From: Luteolibacter sp.
Lineage (GTDB): Bacteria; Verrucomicrobiota; Verrucomicrobiia; Verrucomicrobiales; Akkermansiaceae
Direction of reading: 5' to 3'
DNA length: 42,396 nucleotides
Assembly: GCA_030828305.1 (NCBI GenBank)
Contig: JAURCU010000009.1
Coordinates: 1-42,396 of the forward strand
Shown here: in pieces, positions 24,287-32,979 of the stretch
How positions within the stretch are numbered: position 1 is the first letter of the stretch
How the letters are laid out: every line of letters starts with the position of its first letter
Notes under the pieces: model-generated
Databases searched by the model: none
The model's input: the letters and a program-made list of their open reading frames with translations, nothing else
Told to the model about the DNA's origin: nothing
Made by a program: the position numbers and the translations under genes

Positions 24287-25725
24287 TTTTCCTTCTTCAT
24301 CTGCTCACGGATCCGGTCGTATTCCGGATTCACGCATTTGTCGCCCCAGCGCTTGAGCACGCAACGCAAGCCGATGTCACTCTCGGGCTGCTGGCCCTGG
24401 TCCCCCGTTTCTTCGATCCAGCCTGCGAGCATCCTGCGATGGGCCTTGAGGGCCTCGGCATGCTTGGGGTCATTGGCCAGATTGTGGATTTCGTGGGGGT
24501 CGTTTTCGAGATCGTAGAACTCCTCGGGCACGCGCTCGTCGGAGAAGAAGACCAGTTGCGCGCCCTTCATCTCGCCGGCTGCCATCATCCTGCGCAAGGC
24601 CTTGGAAACGGGCCAGGGATCCTTGTAGCTGGGCTGCATGTAGGGGCGGTCGGTGAGGTAGTTGCGCAAATACTTGTAGCGCGGGGTGACGACCGCACGG
24701 ATCTTTTCGATGGTGTAGTCGCAACGATCCCTTGCTGCCACGACATACTCGCGAGGCCTGTGATCCGGTGAGAGGAAGTCCTGGCCCTCCATGGATTCAG
24801 GGACTCTGATGCCGGCGGCGGCCAGCGAGGCGGCGCAGATGTCGATGCCGCTGACCAGGTCGTCGCGCACCTTGCCCTTTGCAACCTTGGGTCCGGTGAC
24901 AATGAGGGGCATGTGAATGCCGCCTTCGAAAAGCATTTGCTTGTGGCGGTGCAGTTTGTAGCCGTGATCGCTGAAGAGAAAGATGACGGTGTTGTCATAG
25001 AGGTCATCGCGCTTGAGCGCGGCGATGATCTCGCCGACCTGCTCGTCGGTCTTCAAGATACAGTCGTAGTGATGGGCGATCTCCTTGCGGACCTCGGCAA
25101 CGTCCGGGTAGAAGGGTGGCACGGGTACGTCTGCGGGATCGATGGTCTTTTTGGCGCGTCCTCCCAACTTTCCGCCACCGAGTTGGACTTGGCCAAAAAA
25201 AGGTTTATCGCCACGACCTGCCCAGCATTTGCCGGCAACGGTGTCCTTGGGCCCCCAGCCACCCCGGGTGCGCTCGAAGTCATAGAAATCCTCGGTTTTC
25301 CACTCGAAGTTGTAGTCGTCCTTGCCGCCTTCGTTGAAGGTCCAGTAGCCGGCTTGGCGAAAACGAATGGGCAGCGGTATCACATCCTTGTGCAAGACGT
25401 TCTTGTCATATTCTCCCATGCTCTTGCCTCGAAACTGAGCGCGGCAGCTGCGGTGATTGTGCGCGCCAATACTGGTCTGCATCATGCCGGTGACAATCGC
25501 CGAGCGCGTGGCCGAGCAAACGCCTGCAGGCGTGTAGAAGCGCTCGAAGCGGATGCCCTCTTTTGCGAGGCCGTCCATCATCGGGGTTTCGATGACCTCG
25601 TCGCCGTAGCAGCTGAACCAGCCGCTGACGTCTTCGAGGTAGATCCAGAGAATATTGGGGCGGTCGTCGGCCTTTGCCGAGAGCAGGGTGAGACCGAAAG
25701 CAATGAGTGGGAGCAGGCGTGTCAT
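24283..25725 (-). CDS. Secreted sulfatase (formylglycine-dependent, S1 type)
   Basis: This 480-aa protein has a signal peptide (MTRLLPLIAFGLTLLSAKA). The sulfatase signature C-S-A-T-R is at residues 70-74, with Cys70 the residue converted to formylglycine, followed by SAIVTG. The first metal-binding pair reads Glu31-Asp32 (YLEDVSGWFSCYGD) where many sulfatases have DD; this E-D form occurs in several S1 subfamilies. The later motif FLFSDHGYKLHRHKQMLFEGGIHMPLIV contains the second metal/His site. It would remove sulfate from a glycan in the periplasm. The maturase (FGE or anSME) is not in the window. The gene is divergent from the PVC heme protein and coupled to an AraC regulator. Confidence 0.92.
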   Translation of the reverse strand: MTRLLPLIAFGLTLLSAKADDRPNILWIYLEDVSGWFSCYGDEVIETPMMDGLAKEGIRFERFYTPAGVCSATRSAIVTGMMQTSIGAHNHRSCRAQFRGKSMGEYDKNVLHKDVIPLPIRFRQAGYWTFNEGGKDDYNFEWKTEDFYDFERTRGGWGPKDTVAGKCWAGRGDKPFFGQVQLGGGKLGGRAKKTIDPADVPVPPFYPDVAEVRKEIAHHYDCILKTDEQVGEIIAALKRDDLYDNTVIFLFSDHGYKLHRHKQMLFEGGIHMPLIVTGPKVAKGKVRDDLVSGIDICAASLAAAGIRVPESMEGQDFLSPDHRPREYVVAARDRCDYTIEKIRAVVTPRYKYLRNYLTDRPYMQPSYKDPWPVSKALRRMMAAGEMKGAQLVFFSDERVPEEFYDLENDPHEIHNLANDPKHAEALKAHRRMLAGWIEETGDQGQQPESDIGLRCVLKRWGDKCVNPEYDRIREQMKKEK

Positions 25726-25818
25726 GAGATTGGGAGAAACGTGAAATAGTTCGTGAAGTTATCGTGGAGCGGAACAGTGGGAATTCCAAAATTTGCGAAA
25801 TGAGACATTCAGGCATCA

Positions 25819-25842
25819 AATTCGTCAGTAATAATTCGTCAG
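25819..25842. promoter_or_regulatory. Tandem 10-bp direct repeat between divergent sulfatase and heme-protein genes
   Basis: AATTCGTCAG occurs twice, at 25819-25828 and 25833-25842, with a 14-nt period, ending 18 nt upstream of the heme-protein ATG and about 94 nt upstream of the sulfatase start. AraC-family proteins bind direct repeats, and an AraC gene lies in the divergent operon. This makes a regulatory site plausible but not proven. Confidence 0.4.
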
Positions 25843-25860
25843 GGGCGGCGTAAGTATCCA

Positions 25861-28545
25861 ATGACTTCACACTTCCCTCTCGCATTGTTCCTGTTGGTCG
25901 CGCCTCTTGCGGCCCAGGAATGGACAAGCGATCACGCGCCCAGAAAAGTGGCGATTCCAGCCTTCAAGGTGCCCAAGGGATTGGAAGTCACGGTGTGGGC
26001 CAGCAGCCCCGATCTCTACAATCCGACCAATCTGGACATTGATGCCGAGGGTCGCGTTTGGGTGGCTGAGGGCGTGAACTACCGCCGCCATAAGGGTCGT
26101 CGTCCGGGGGGTGACCGCATCGTCGTCCTGCAAGACACCGACAACGATGGCAAGGCTGACAAGTCCCACACTTTCGTGCAGGAAAAGGCCCTGGTTGCAC
26201 CACTCGGCGTGGCGGTCTTTGATAACGTGGTGGTCGTTTCCCAACCACCCGATCTCATCGTCTATACCGACGTGGATCGCGATCTGAAGTTCGACGCCAA
26301 GGTCGACAAGCGCGAAGTGCTGCTGACTGGATTCAATGCCCGCAATCACGACCACTCCCTGCACTCCGTGACGGGCGGGCCTGACGGCAAGTGGTATTTC
26401 AACAACGGCAACTGTGGTGCCATCTTCACCGATAAGTCAGGCAAGACCTTCACCATGTATGGTGACTATCGAGGCGGCGGTGGTGATTGGTTTGTGCCCA
26501 GCAACACCGAGTTGGACAAGGCCAGTGACGATGGTTTCAAATGGACCTCGGGATTTTCTGTTAGAATGAATCCCGATGGCACCAAGGTGGAGATCATCGG
26601 CCATGGCTACCGCAACTCCTATGAACATGCGGTGAATTCCTTCGGTGAACTCTTCCAGAATGACAACGATGACCCGCCGGCTTGCCGCAACTCCTACGTG
26701 CTCGAATATGGCTGTGCCGGATACTTCACGCGGGCCGGCCGCTCCTACCGCACCGTGATGCGCCCCGGAGTCGATTTCGGCCTCAATCATTGGCGCCAAC
26801 TCGACCCCGGCACCTTTGATGTGGGTGACATCTACGGCGGTGGCTCACCGACTGGCGTGGTCTATTACGAGAATGGTGCGCTCGGAGCGCAGCATGCCGG
26901 CACCTTCCTCAGCTGTGAGGCCGGCCGCAATGTGATCTTCAGCTACCAACCCACGATGAAGGGCGCGACCTACGAAATGGTTCGTCACTCGTTCATGGAT
27001 TCCAATCCCGACGGTAAGTTCGTGGGCTCGGACTTTGTGGCTGGTCGGGCCAAGCTGCCCAGCGTCAATGGTGAGCAGGTTGATCCCAAGTTGTTCCGTC
27101 CCTCGGATGTCGCCGTGGGTGCCGATGGGGCGATCTACGTGACCGACTGGTTCGATCCCGGCGTAGGCGGCCACGCCGATCGTGACGATACGTGCTCGGG
27201 TACCATTTACCGGATCGCCCCCGTGGGATTCAAGGCCGGCCAGCCCAATGTCGATTTGAATGCCATCGATGGCGCTATCACCGCACTGCGCAGCCCCGCT
27301 CCCAATGTCCGCTGGACGGGGTTCAACGCGCTCAAGGCCCAGGGAGCCAAGGCGCTACCAGCGGTCGAAAAGCTGATGGCTGACGAGGATGCCTGGATTG
27401 CCATCCGAGGTGTTTGGTTGCTCCCGTATCTCGGCGACAAGGGCCTCGCCAAATGCCAGGAGCTGACCACCAGCAAGGACGTGCGAACTCGGATGGTTGC
27501 CTACAGGGCGCTCAAGCGTTCAGGCCAGGATATCTACCAACTCGCCAAGACGTTTTCCGCCGACCCTTCCCCTGCCATCCGCCGCGAAGCCGCGCTCGCG
27601 ATGCGTGGGCGACCTGCTGCTCGAGCCATCCCAGTTCTGTTAGAGGTGGCGAATCGCTGGGACGGCGAGGACAAGAACTACCTCGAAAGCATCGGCCTGG
27701 GTTGTGAGAACCATGAGCCCGAGGTGTGGGTGGCGCTGCGTGAAGCCATGCAACAGGTCGACCCGATCAAGTGGGACGACAAGTTTGCGAAAATCACCTG
27801 GCGTCTGTGGCCTGTGGCTGCATTGGGGGATCTGAAGGCGCGGGCCTTGGCTCAGGGCCTGACCCAGCAACAACGCGCCTTTGCTTGCGAGTCCATTGCC
27901 TTCATCGACGATGCCGCCGCAGCATCGACCATGCTCGAGTTGGCTGCCGATAGCTCACCCGTGAAGGCCGAGGCCGTGCACTGGCTGCTGCTTCGCTCCA
28001 CTGGCTCGTGGGCCAAATACGACATCCGCAAGGGCCTCAAGGAGCGCGGCATCTATGACCCCGAGAAGATTGTCGTCAATGAGATGAAGATGCCGCCCTT
28101 GCCCAAAGAGAAGAAGTTCAGTGTTGATGACGTGATGAAGCTCAAGGGTCACGCGGCCAAGGGCGAGGCCGCGGTCATGCGCTGCGTGATGTGCCACCAG
28201 ATCAATGGGGTGGGACCTGCGTATGGTCCCGACCTGAAGGGTTGGGCGGCTCGCCAAGGCGTGGAAACCACGATTCGCGCCATTGTCGATCCTTCGGCCG
28301 ATATCGCCCACGGTTTCAGCGGTACCATGGTCGAGCTGAAGGATGGCAAACGCATCGATGGAGTGGTCGTCGCCAACAGTGATCCGCTGATTGTGCGCTC
28401 CACCGGTGGCCTCACCCAACTGATTCCCAAGAACCGCGTGACCAAGACCCACCGCTTGCGCCAGTCACTGATGCTCAGCGCCGATCAGTTGGGCATGAGC
28501 GCCCAGGATGTCGCTGACGTGGTGGAGTGGCTGAAGACTTACTAG
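25861..28545 (+). CDS. PVC-type heme-binding CxxCH protein (beta-propeller, HEAT-like, cytochrome c)
   Basis: This 894-aa protein has a signal peptide (MTSHFPLALFLLVAPLAAQ). Residues about 30-450 resemble a soluble sugar-dehydrogenase-like beta-propeller (GLEVTVWASSPDLYNPTNLDIDAEGRVWVAEGVNYR; DGAIYVTDWFDPG). A HEAT-like helical middle runs from about 470 to 690. The C-terminal cytochrome c domain carries heme motif C775-V-M-C-H779, followed by QINGVGPAYGPDLKGWAARQ; distal ligands are probably Met residues near the end. This three-part architecture is typical of planctomycetes and verrucomicrobia, often near sulfatases. It probably oxidises a sugar in the periplasm and passes electrons to the respiratory chain (family-level inference). 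Confidence 0.9.
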   Translation: MTSHFPLALFLLVAPLAAQEWTSDHAPRKVAIPAFKVPKGLEVTVWASSPDLYNPTNLDIDAEGRVWVAEGVNYRRHKGRRPGGDRIVVLQDTDNDGKADKSHTFVQEKALVAPLGVAVFDNVVVVSQPPDLIVYTDVDRDLKFDAKVDKREVLLTGFNARNHDHSLHSVTGGPDGKWYFNNGNCGAIFTDKSGKTFTMYGDYRGGGGDWFVPSNTELDKASDDGFKWTSGFSVRMNPDGTKVEIIGHGYRNSYEHAVNSFGELFQNDNDDPPACRNSYVLEYGCAGYFTRAGRSYRTVMRPGVDFGLNHWRQLDPGTFDVGDIYGGGSPTGVVYYENGALGAQHAGTFLSCEAGRNVIFSYQPTMKGATYEMVRHSFMDSNPDGKFVGSDFVAGRAKLPSVNGEQVDPKLFRPSDVAVGADGAIYVTDWFDPGVGGHADRDDTCSGTIYRIAPVGFKAGQPNVDLNAIDGAITALRSPAPNVRWTGFNALKAQGAKALPAVEKLMADEDAWIAIRGVWLLPYLGDKGLAKCQELTTSKDVRTRMVAYRALKRSGQDIYQLAKTFSADPSPAIRREAALAMRGRPAARAIPVLLEVANRWDGEDKNYLESIGLGCENHEPEVWVALREAMQQVDPIKWDDKFAKITWRLWPVAALGDLKARALAQGLTQQQRAFACESIAFIDDAAAASTMLELAADSSPVKAEAVHWLLLRSTGSWAKYDIRKGLKERGIYDPEKIVVNEMKMPPLPKEKKFSVDDVMKLKGHAAKGEAAVMRCVMCHQINGVGPAYGPDLKGWAARQGVETTIRAIVDPSADIAHGFSGTMVELKDGKRIDGVVVANSDPLIVRSTGGLTQLIPKNRVTKTHRLRQSLMLSADQLGMSAQDVADVVEWLKTY

Positions 28546-28562
28546 GAGAAACCATGGCGAAC

Positions 28563-30092
28563 TCACCAAGGCAGACCGACCCATGAGGTCTTGCCGTCGT
28601 GATTCTGCTGCGGCTCTCCGGGAGTGGAGCGGCCATTCTCGACAAATGTTTTGAGGGTGGCAGTCATCTTCGCCACCCGCTCGGGATGCTGGCTGGCGAG
28701 GTTCTCGGTCTCTTTGAGGTCGTGCTCAAGATTGTAGAGCTCGAATTTGCCCCCTTTCTTCAGAGGCAGAACCAGTTTCCATGCGCCATCGCGCACCGCG
28801 TACTGGCCGCTGTAGGAGTGACTGACCAAGCTGGGCTTGTCTGGCAAATCCCTCGCCTTGCCGGTGATGATGGGCCACAGACTGGTGCTGTCCACGCCCT
28901 CGCTGTCCTTGAGTTTGCGACCAACCATTTCGGCGAAGGTGGCCAGGAAGTCATTCAGGCAAACCGTCTGCTCGTTGCGTGTGTCAGGTTTGATATGCTT
29001 GGGCCAGCGCAGGATGAAAGGCACGCGGTGCCCACCCTCGTAGATGCTCGCCTTGTGTGCACGGTGGTGGTTGTGGACATTCACGCCATTCTCGACGAGT
29101 TGTTTGAAGTTGGCCGCGGCTGCAGTGCCGTTGTCGGCAGAAAAAATCACCAGTGTGTTGTCGGCTTCGCCGGTCTTGCCGATCGCATCGAGCACCCGGC
29201 CCACCACATCGTCGGTTTCAATGACGAAGTCGATGTAAGGCAGTGCCGTCTTGCCGGCGAACTCCTTGCTGGGTGAGATGGGCGTGTGGGGTGAGGTGAG
29301 CGGCATGTAGAGGAAGTAGGGCTCCTCTTTCTTGGCGGACTCGGTGATCCATTCGCAGGCGGCATCGCGCAGCCCGGGCAGGATCTCTTCCAGCTTCCAG
29401 CCCTCCTTCATCAAGCCGTCCGAGCCGAACATCTCCTTAGGCTTCGGCACGCCAGGGGTGGCCATCACCTTGTTCTGGTCGATCCAGATGTAGGGCGGGA
29501 AGTTGGGCACGCCCACACCGAACCAGTAATCGAAACCGTGGTCGCGAGGGCCGCCGGTGCAGGGCTTGCTCCAGTCGATGGTCGCTTCTGCGGCCTTGAT
29601 TTTCTCCGTGGCACCCTGCCAGGGCCTGTCCTGATCCTGGATGTTGCCATTGGCGATTTTGCCGTCCTTGGTCTTCCAGTGGAGGCCGAGGTGCCACTTG
29701 CCGACCATGCCGGTGTTGTAGCCGGCTTGCTTGAGCAGTTCGGCAAGGGTGAGTTCCTCGTCGTGCAAGAGAGGCTGCCCATAGGGCCAGAGCACCTGGC
29801 TCTTGAGTCGGGTGCGCCAGCAGTAGCGGCCGGTAAGGAGTCCATAGCGGGTGGGGGTGCAGACGGCGGAGGCCGAATGGCCGTCAGTGAAGGTCATGCC
29901 CTCCTTGACGAGCCGGTCGATGCGTGGGGTCTGCATGGGCCCCAGTTCATCGTTGTAGGCGCTGATCGAGTCGAAGCTCATGTCATCAGCGAGAATCACA
30001 ACGATGTTGGGAAAGTCCTTGGGCGCGGCGCTCAGGAGCGTTGGAATCTGCAGGATCAGTAGCAGGGCAATGCCATAGCGATAAAAAATCAT
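28563..30092 (-). CDS. Secreted arylsulfatase-type sulfatase (S1)
   Basis: The protein is 509 aa from the ATG at 30092; a second in-frame ATG at 30122 adds 10 residues and is also possible. The signal peptide is MIFYRYGIALLLILQIPTLLSAA. The metal site is ADDMSFDS (DD at 36-37), and the catalytic signature C78-T-P-T-R82 is followed by YGLLTGRY. A GMVGKWHLGLHW block and IFSADNGTAAA complete the arylsulfatase-A-like pattern. The stop is 17 nt from the convergent heme-protein stop. It differs clearly from the sulfatase at 24283, so two different sulfate positions or glycans are probably addressed. Confidence 0.92.
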   Translation of the reverse strand: MIFYRYGIALLLILQIPTLLSAAPKDFPNIVVILADDMSFDSISAYNDELGPMQTPRIDRLVKEGMTFTDGHSASAVCTPTRYGLLTGRYCWRTRLKSQVLWPYGQPLLHDEELTLAELLKQAGYNTGMVGKWHLGLHWKTKDGKIANGNIQDQDRPWQGATEKIKAAEATIDWSKPCTGGPRDHGFDYWFGVGVPNFPPYIWIDQNKVMATPGVPKPKEMFGSDGLMKEGWKLEEILPGLRDAACEWITESAKKEEPYFLYMPLTSPHTPISPSKEFAGKTALPYIDFVIETDDVVGRVLDAIGKTGEADNTLVIFSADNGTAAAANFKQLVENGVNVHNHHRAHKASIYEGGHRVPFILRWPKHIKPDTRNEQTVCLNDFLATFAEMVGRKLKDSEGVDSTSLWPIITGKARDLPDKPSLVSHSYSGQYAVRDGAWKLVLPLKKGGKFELYNLEHDLKETENLASQHPERVAKMTATLKTFVENGRSTPGEPQQNHDGKTSWVGLPW

Positions 30093-30231
30093 GAAGGGTT
30101 TAATGTAGTGAACTCCCCTCATTTACAATGATTTCCGGATTCCCCCGGCTTGCTTGGGAGAAATATCCAAAAAATGTCACAAATCGCCCTCTCTGCCTCA
30201 ATAAGGGCATCAACCCTTGCCTTTCTACGCC

Positions 30232-31692
30232 ATGAGCCTGCACGCCCAACTCAGTCCTGAAGCGCTCGCCCGTCTTCATGCGCAAAAGCGCAACTCCACC
30301 ATCAGCTCATTGGTGATCGCCTTTTTGGTCATCGTTCTCATTGGTCTGGTGCTTGGTCTCTTTCTCTTGCCAAAGATCGCCAAGGAAGAGGTCGTCATTG
30401 TCACCTATTCCTACGAGCAGGAGAAGGAGAAGCCCGAGAAGAAGGTTCCCAAGGAGACCGTGCAGAAGAAACCATCTTCTCCCTCAGCCTCGGTAGCCAG
30501 AGTCATTACTTCTGCCGCAGTTGCCAATGTGGCCATTCCGGTGCCTGATGTGGAAGTCACCACTCCTTCGCTCGACTTTGGCGAGTCCTCGGACTTCGGC
30601 AGCGGCTGGGGTTCCGGCACCGGCGGCAACGGCTTCCAGTCCATTCCCTCAAGCATGCGCAAACGCTGCTCTTCCCAAGAACGCATGGATCGCCTCAAAG
30701 AGATGGGTGGCACCGCCGCCTGTGAAAAGGCCGTGGTCAAGGCACTCGACTGGCTGCAGGAAACGCAGAACGATGACGGCAGCTGGACCGGGAAAACCGG
30801 CCAGCCCTATCCCGTTGCCATGACCGGCATGGCCATCCTCGCCTATCTCGGCCACTGCGAAACTCCCAAGTCATCCAAATACGGCAAGACCGTGGAAAAG
30901 GGTATCATCTATCTGGTAAATGCCGCAATGAATGATGACGCGAAAGGCCTGATCAGCAGCCCCGGTGTTCCTGGTCATGCTCCGGCCTACGAGCACGGCA
31001 TCGCGGCGTATGCCCTCGCCGAGTCCTACACCTTCTGCAAGGAGATCAATTTTGACATCCCCAATCTCAAGAAAGTCACCAAGAAAGCCGGAGAGCGCAT
31101 CCTTGATGGTCAGACCAGCGCTGGCGGTTATGTCTACGGCCTGCCCAATGGAGGCAACAGCGGTGACAACTCCGTTGGCTACTGGCAACTGCAGGCCCTC
31201 AAGGCCTTCAAGCACACCAAGATCCTTTCCGACAGCAAGTTCAGGAAGGACATCCGCAATGCCATGGATTGGTTGGAGAAGGTCCAAGGTGGTGACGGCT
31301 CCATTGGTTACCGAGAGCAATCCAGCAAAAGCCCCGGCCTTACCGGTGGGGCACTGCTCTGCATGCAGTTCTGGGGTGAAGGCGACTCCAAAATGGCCAG
31401 GAAAGCCAGCGAATGGATTCGTGAAAACGTCAAGTTCGGCGAATTCGGCAGCACGGACTCCAACCTCTACTACCATTACTACCATGCCCAAGCGATGATG
31501 GGAGTTGGTGGCAAGGATTGGGACTGGTACAATGACATGGTCCGCGACAAGATCGTAAAGGCCCAGCAGTCCGACGGCTCCTGGAAACAAAGCATAGGGG
31601 GCCACGGCCCGGTCAACACCCACATGGCCACCTGCCTGGCCACCATGCTACTGGAAGTCTACTACCGCTTCCTGCCGGGTACCAATCATTGA
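30232..31692 (+). CDS. Membrane-anchored prenyltransferase/squalene-oxidase-repeat protein
   Basis: The protein is 486 aa from the ATG at 30232; a TTG at 30217 is in frame but weaker. A single membrane helix spans about residues 25-47, followed by a Lys/Glu/Pro-rich linker like that of TonB (EQEKEKPEKKVPKETVQKK), then a low-complexity Gly/Ser stretch. From about residue 155 the sequence has alpha/alpha-toroid repeats with QW-type motifs: QNDDGSW, QGGDGSIGY and QQSDGSW. The DxDD/DCTAE acid motif of squalene-hopene cyclase is absent, so it is not an active cyclase of that type. Such proteins in PVC bacteria often accompany ExbB/ExbD; none is present here. The role is unknown, possibly a periplasmic binding or scaffold domain. 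Confidence 0.75.
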   Translation: MSLHAQLSPEALARLHAQKRNSTISSLVIAFLVIVLIGLVLGLFLLPKIAKEEVVIVTYSYEQEKEKPEKKVPKETVQKKPSSPSASVARVITSAAVANVAIPVPDVEVTTPSLDFGESSDFGSGWGSGTGGNGFQSIPSSMRKRCSSQERMDRLKEMGGTAACEKAVVKALDWLQETQNDDGSWTGKTGQPYPVAMTGMAILAYLGHCETPKSSKYGKTVEKGIIYLVNAAMNDDAKGLISSPGVPGHAPAYEHGIAAYALAESYTFCKEINFDIPNLKKVTKKAGERILDGQTSAGGYVYGLPNGGNSGDNSVGYWQLQALKAFKHTKILSDSKFRKDIRNAMDWLEKVQGGDGSIGYREQSSKSPGLTGGALLCMQFWGEGDSKMARKASEWIRENVKFGEFGSTDSNLYYHYYHAQAMMGVGGKDWDWYNDMVRDKIVKAQQSDGSWKQSIGGHGPVNTHMATCLATMLLEVYYRFLPGTNH

Positions 31693-31706
31693 CAGTTTGA
31701 CCATGC

Positions 31707-31725
31707 AGGGGCGCTCTAAGCCCTT
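31707..31725 (+). other. Weak hairpin between the toroid protein and the L-galactose operon
   Basis: AGGGGC and GCCCTT pair over 6 bp with one G-T wobble and a 7-nt loop. There is no T-run after it. It is a possible Rho-dependent pause or operon boundary, weakly supported. Confidence 0.2.
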
Positions 31726-31761
31726 GATCCACTGGCAAGTGAGGCTAAAGATGTCTCTCGC

Positions 31762-32160
31762 ATGATCCAGCAAGGCATTCTCAATCCCGACGTCCTCGAG
31801 CTTCTCGCCCGTATCCGGCACACCAACCGCGTCGTCATCGCCGACTGGGCCTTTCCCTACTGGCCCGAAATCGAGACCGTGGATATCTCACTTTGCCGTG
31901 ACATCCCGACCATCCAGGATGTGCTGGGGCTGCTTCAGCCTACCTTCAAGGTGGGCAAGATTTTCCAGGCTGACGAATTTCTCTCCACCAATCCGCAGGA
32001 GGTGGTCGATTCATTCGACGAGAGCTTTGCTGGCTTCACTACGGCCAGCGTCGAGCGCCCCTCGCATGAGGACTTCAAGAAACTGGTTCCCGACTGCATC
32101 GGCTTGATTCGCACCGGCGACACCACCGCCTATGGAAATGTCATCATCGAATCCGTATGA
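31762..32160 (+). CDS. RbsD/FucU family sugar mutarotase
   Basis: This 132-aa protein is of normal RbsD/FucU length. The conserved His21 is in RHTNRVVIADWAFP with the Asp that follows, the block RDIPTIQDVLGLLQPTFKVGKI is typical, and the end, IRTGDTTAYGNVIIESV, matches the family's C-terminal RTGExxPYxNVIL. The family interconverts sugar anomers (D-ribose or L-fucose pyranose forms). L-galactose is 6-hydroxy-L-fucose, so a FucU-like mutarotase at the head of an L-galactose operon makes sense: it supplies the anomer that the dehydrogenase uses. It overlaps the next gene by 4 nt (ATGA). Confidence 0.88.
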   Translation: MIQQGILNPDVLELLARIRHTNRVVIADWAFPYWPEIETVDISLCRDIPTIQDVLGLLQPTFKVGKIFQADEFLSTNPQEVVDSFDESFAGFTTASVERPSHEDFKKLVPDCIGLIRTGDTTAYGNVIIESV

Positions 32161-32972
32161 TAAAGACGGCGGTCACTTTATGCCGGGTGGCCGAAGCGGC
32201 TGCCGGCCCCTTTTTGTTTCACAACGACCTGGCGACGGGTTTTGTCAAGGCCGCCGAGCACGGTTTCGATGCTGTGGAGCTTTTCTTGCCCGAGCCCAAT
32301 GCTCACAGCGTAGCAGAGATTGAAGCACTTCAAGCCGAGTATGGTCTTGGTGTCGCCGCCATCGGCACGGGAGCCGGCATGGTCAAATACGGCTTGTCGC
32401 TCACCGATCCCGATGCGGGCCAACGCGAAAAGGCTACCCAGTACATTCTTGAAATGGTGGAGTTCGCTGGTCGCATGCAAGCCCCCGCCATTCTCGGTTC
32501 CATGCAAGGACGCTGGGGCGTGGAGGTTTCGCGTGACCAAGCGCTTGGCTGGCTCGCCGATGCCCTCAAGGTGATTGGCGAAGCCGCCGGCAAACACGAT
32601 GTGCCTTTCATCTACGAACCCCTCAACCGCTACGAGACCAACCTCATCAACCGTGTGGGTGAAGCTGCCGACTGGGTGCGCGCCAATGATCTCGGCAACA
32701 TCGTGCTCTTGGCCGATATGTTTCACATGAACATCGAGGAAGTGAATGTCGCGGACGCCATGCGCGCCGGGGGGGATCTCATTGGTCACGTCCACTATGC
32801 CGACTCCAACCGCCATGCGATGGGTTTTGGCCACACCGATGCGGCTCCCGTGATCGAGGCTTTGAAAGAGATCGCTTACGATGCGACTCTATCCGCTGAA
32901 ATCTTCCCGCTGCCCGATGCCGATCAGGCGGCCGCCCAAACCCTGAAATCCATTCGCTCGCATCTTTCCTGA
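32157..32972 (+). CDS. TIM-barrel isomerase/epimerase-type protein of the L-galactose operon
   Basis: This 271-aa protein is of the hydroxypyruvate-isomerase/xylose-isomerase-like superfamily. The metal ligands are in order: Glu in VPFIYEPLNRYETN, Asp in IVLLADMFHMNIEE, His in GHVHYADSNRH and Glu in LSAEIFPLPD. This EPLNRYET/HMNIEE pattern resembles the D-tagatose/D-psicose 3-epimerase branch. It is translationally coupled to the mutarotase and 7 nt upstream of the aldo/keto reductase. The Bacteroides L-galactose pathway has a lactonase at this place in the route; no lactonase is seen here, so this barrel may fill that gap or may epimerise a keto intermediate. The exact role is open. Confidence 0.82.
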   Translation: MIKTAVTLCRVAEAAAGPFLFHNDLATGFVKAAEHGFDAVELFLPEPNAHSVAEIEALQAEYGLGVAAIGTGAGMVKYGLSLTDPDAGQREKATQYILEMVEFAGRMQAPAILGSMQGRWGVEVSRDQALGWLADALKVIGEAAGKHDVPFIYEPLNRYETNLINRVGEAADWVRANDLGNIVLLADMFHMNIEEVNVADAMRAGGDLIGHVHYADSNRHAMGFGHTDAAPVIEALKEIAYDATLSAEIFPLPDADQAAAQTLKSIRSHLS

Positions 32973-32979
32973 AAAGCCC

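Noticed and set aside
30232..31692. Squalene-hopene cyclase
   Set aside because: QW-like repeats are present, but the DxDD catalytic motif is absent and there is a TonB-like anchor.
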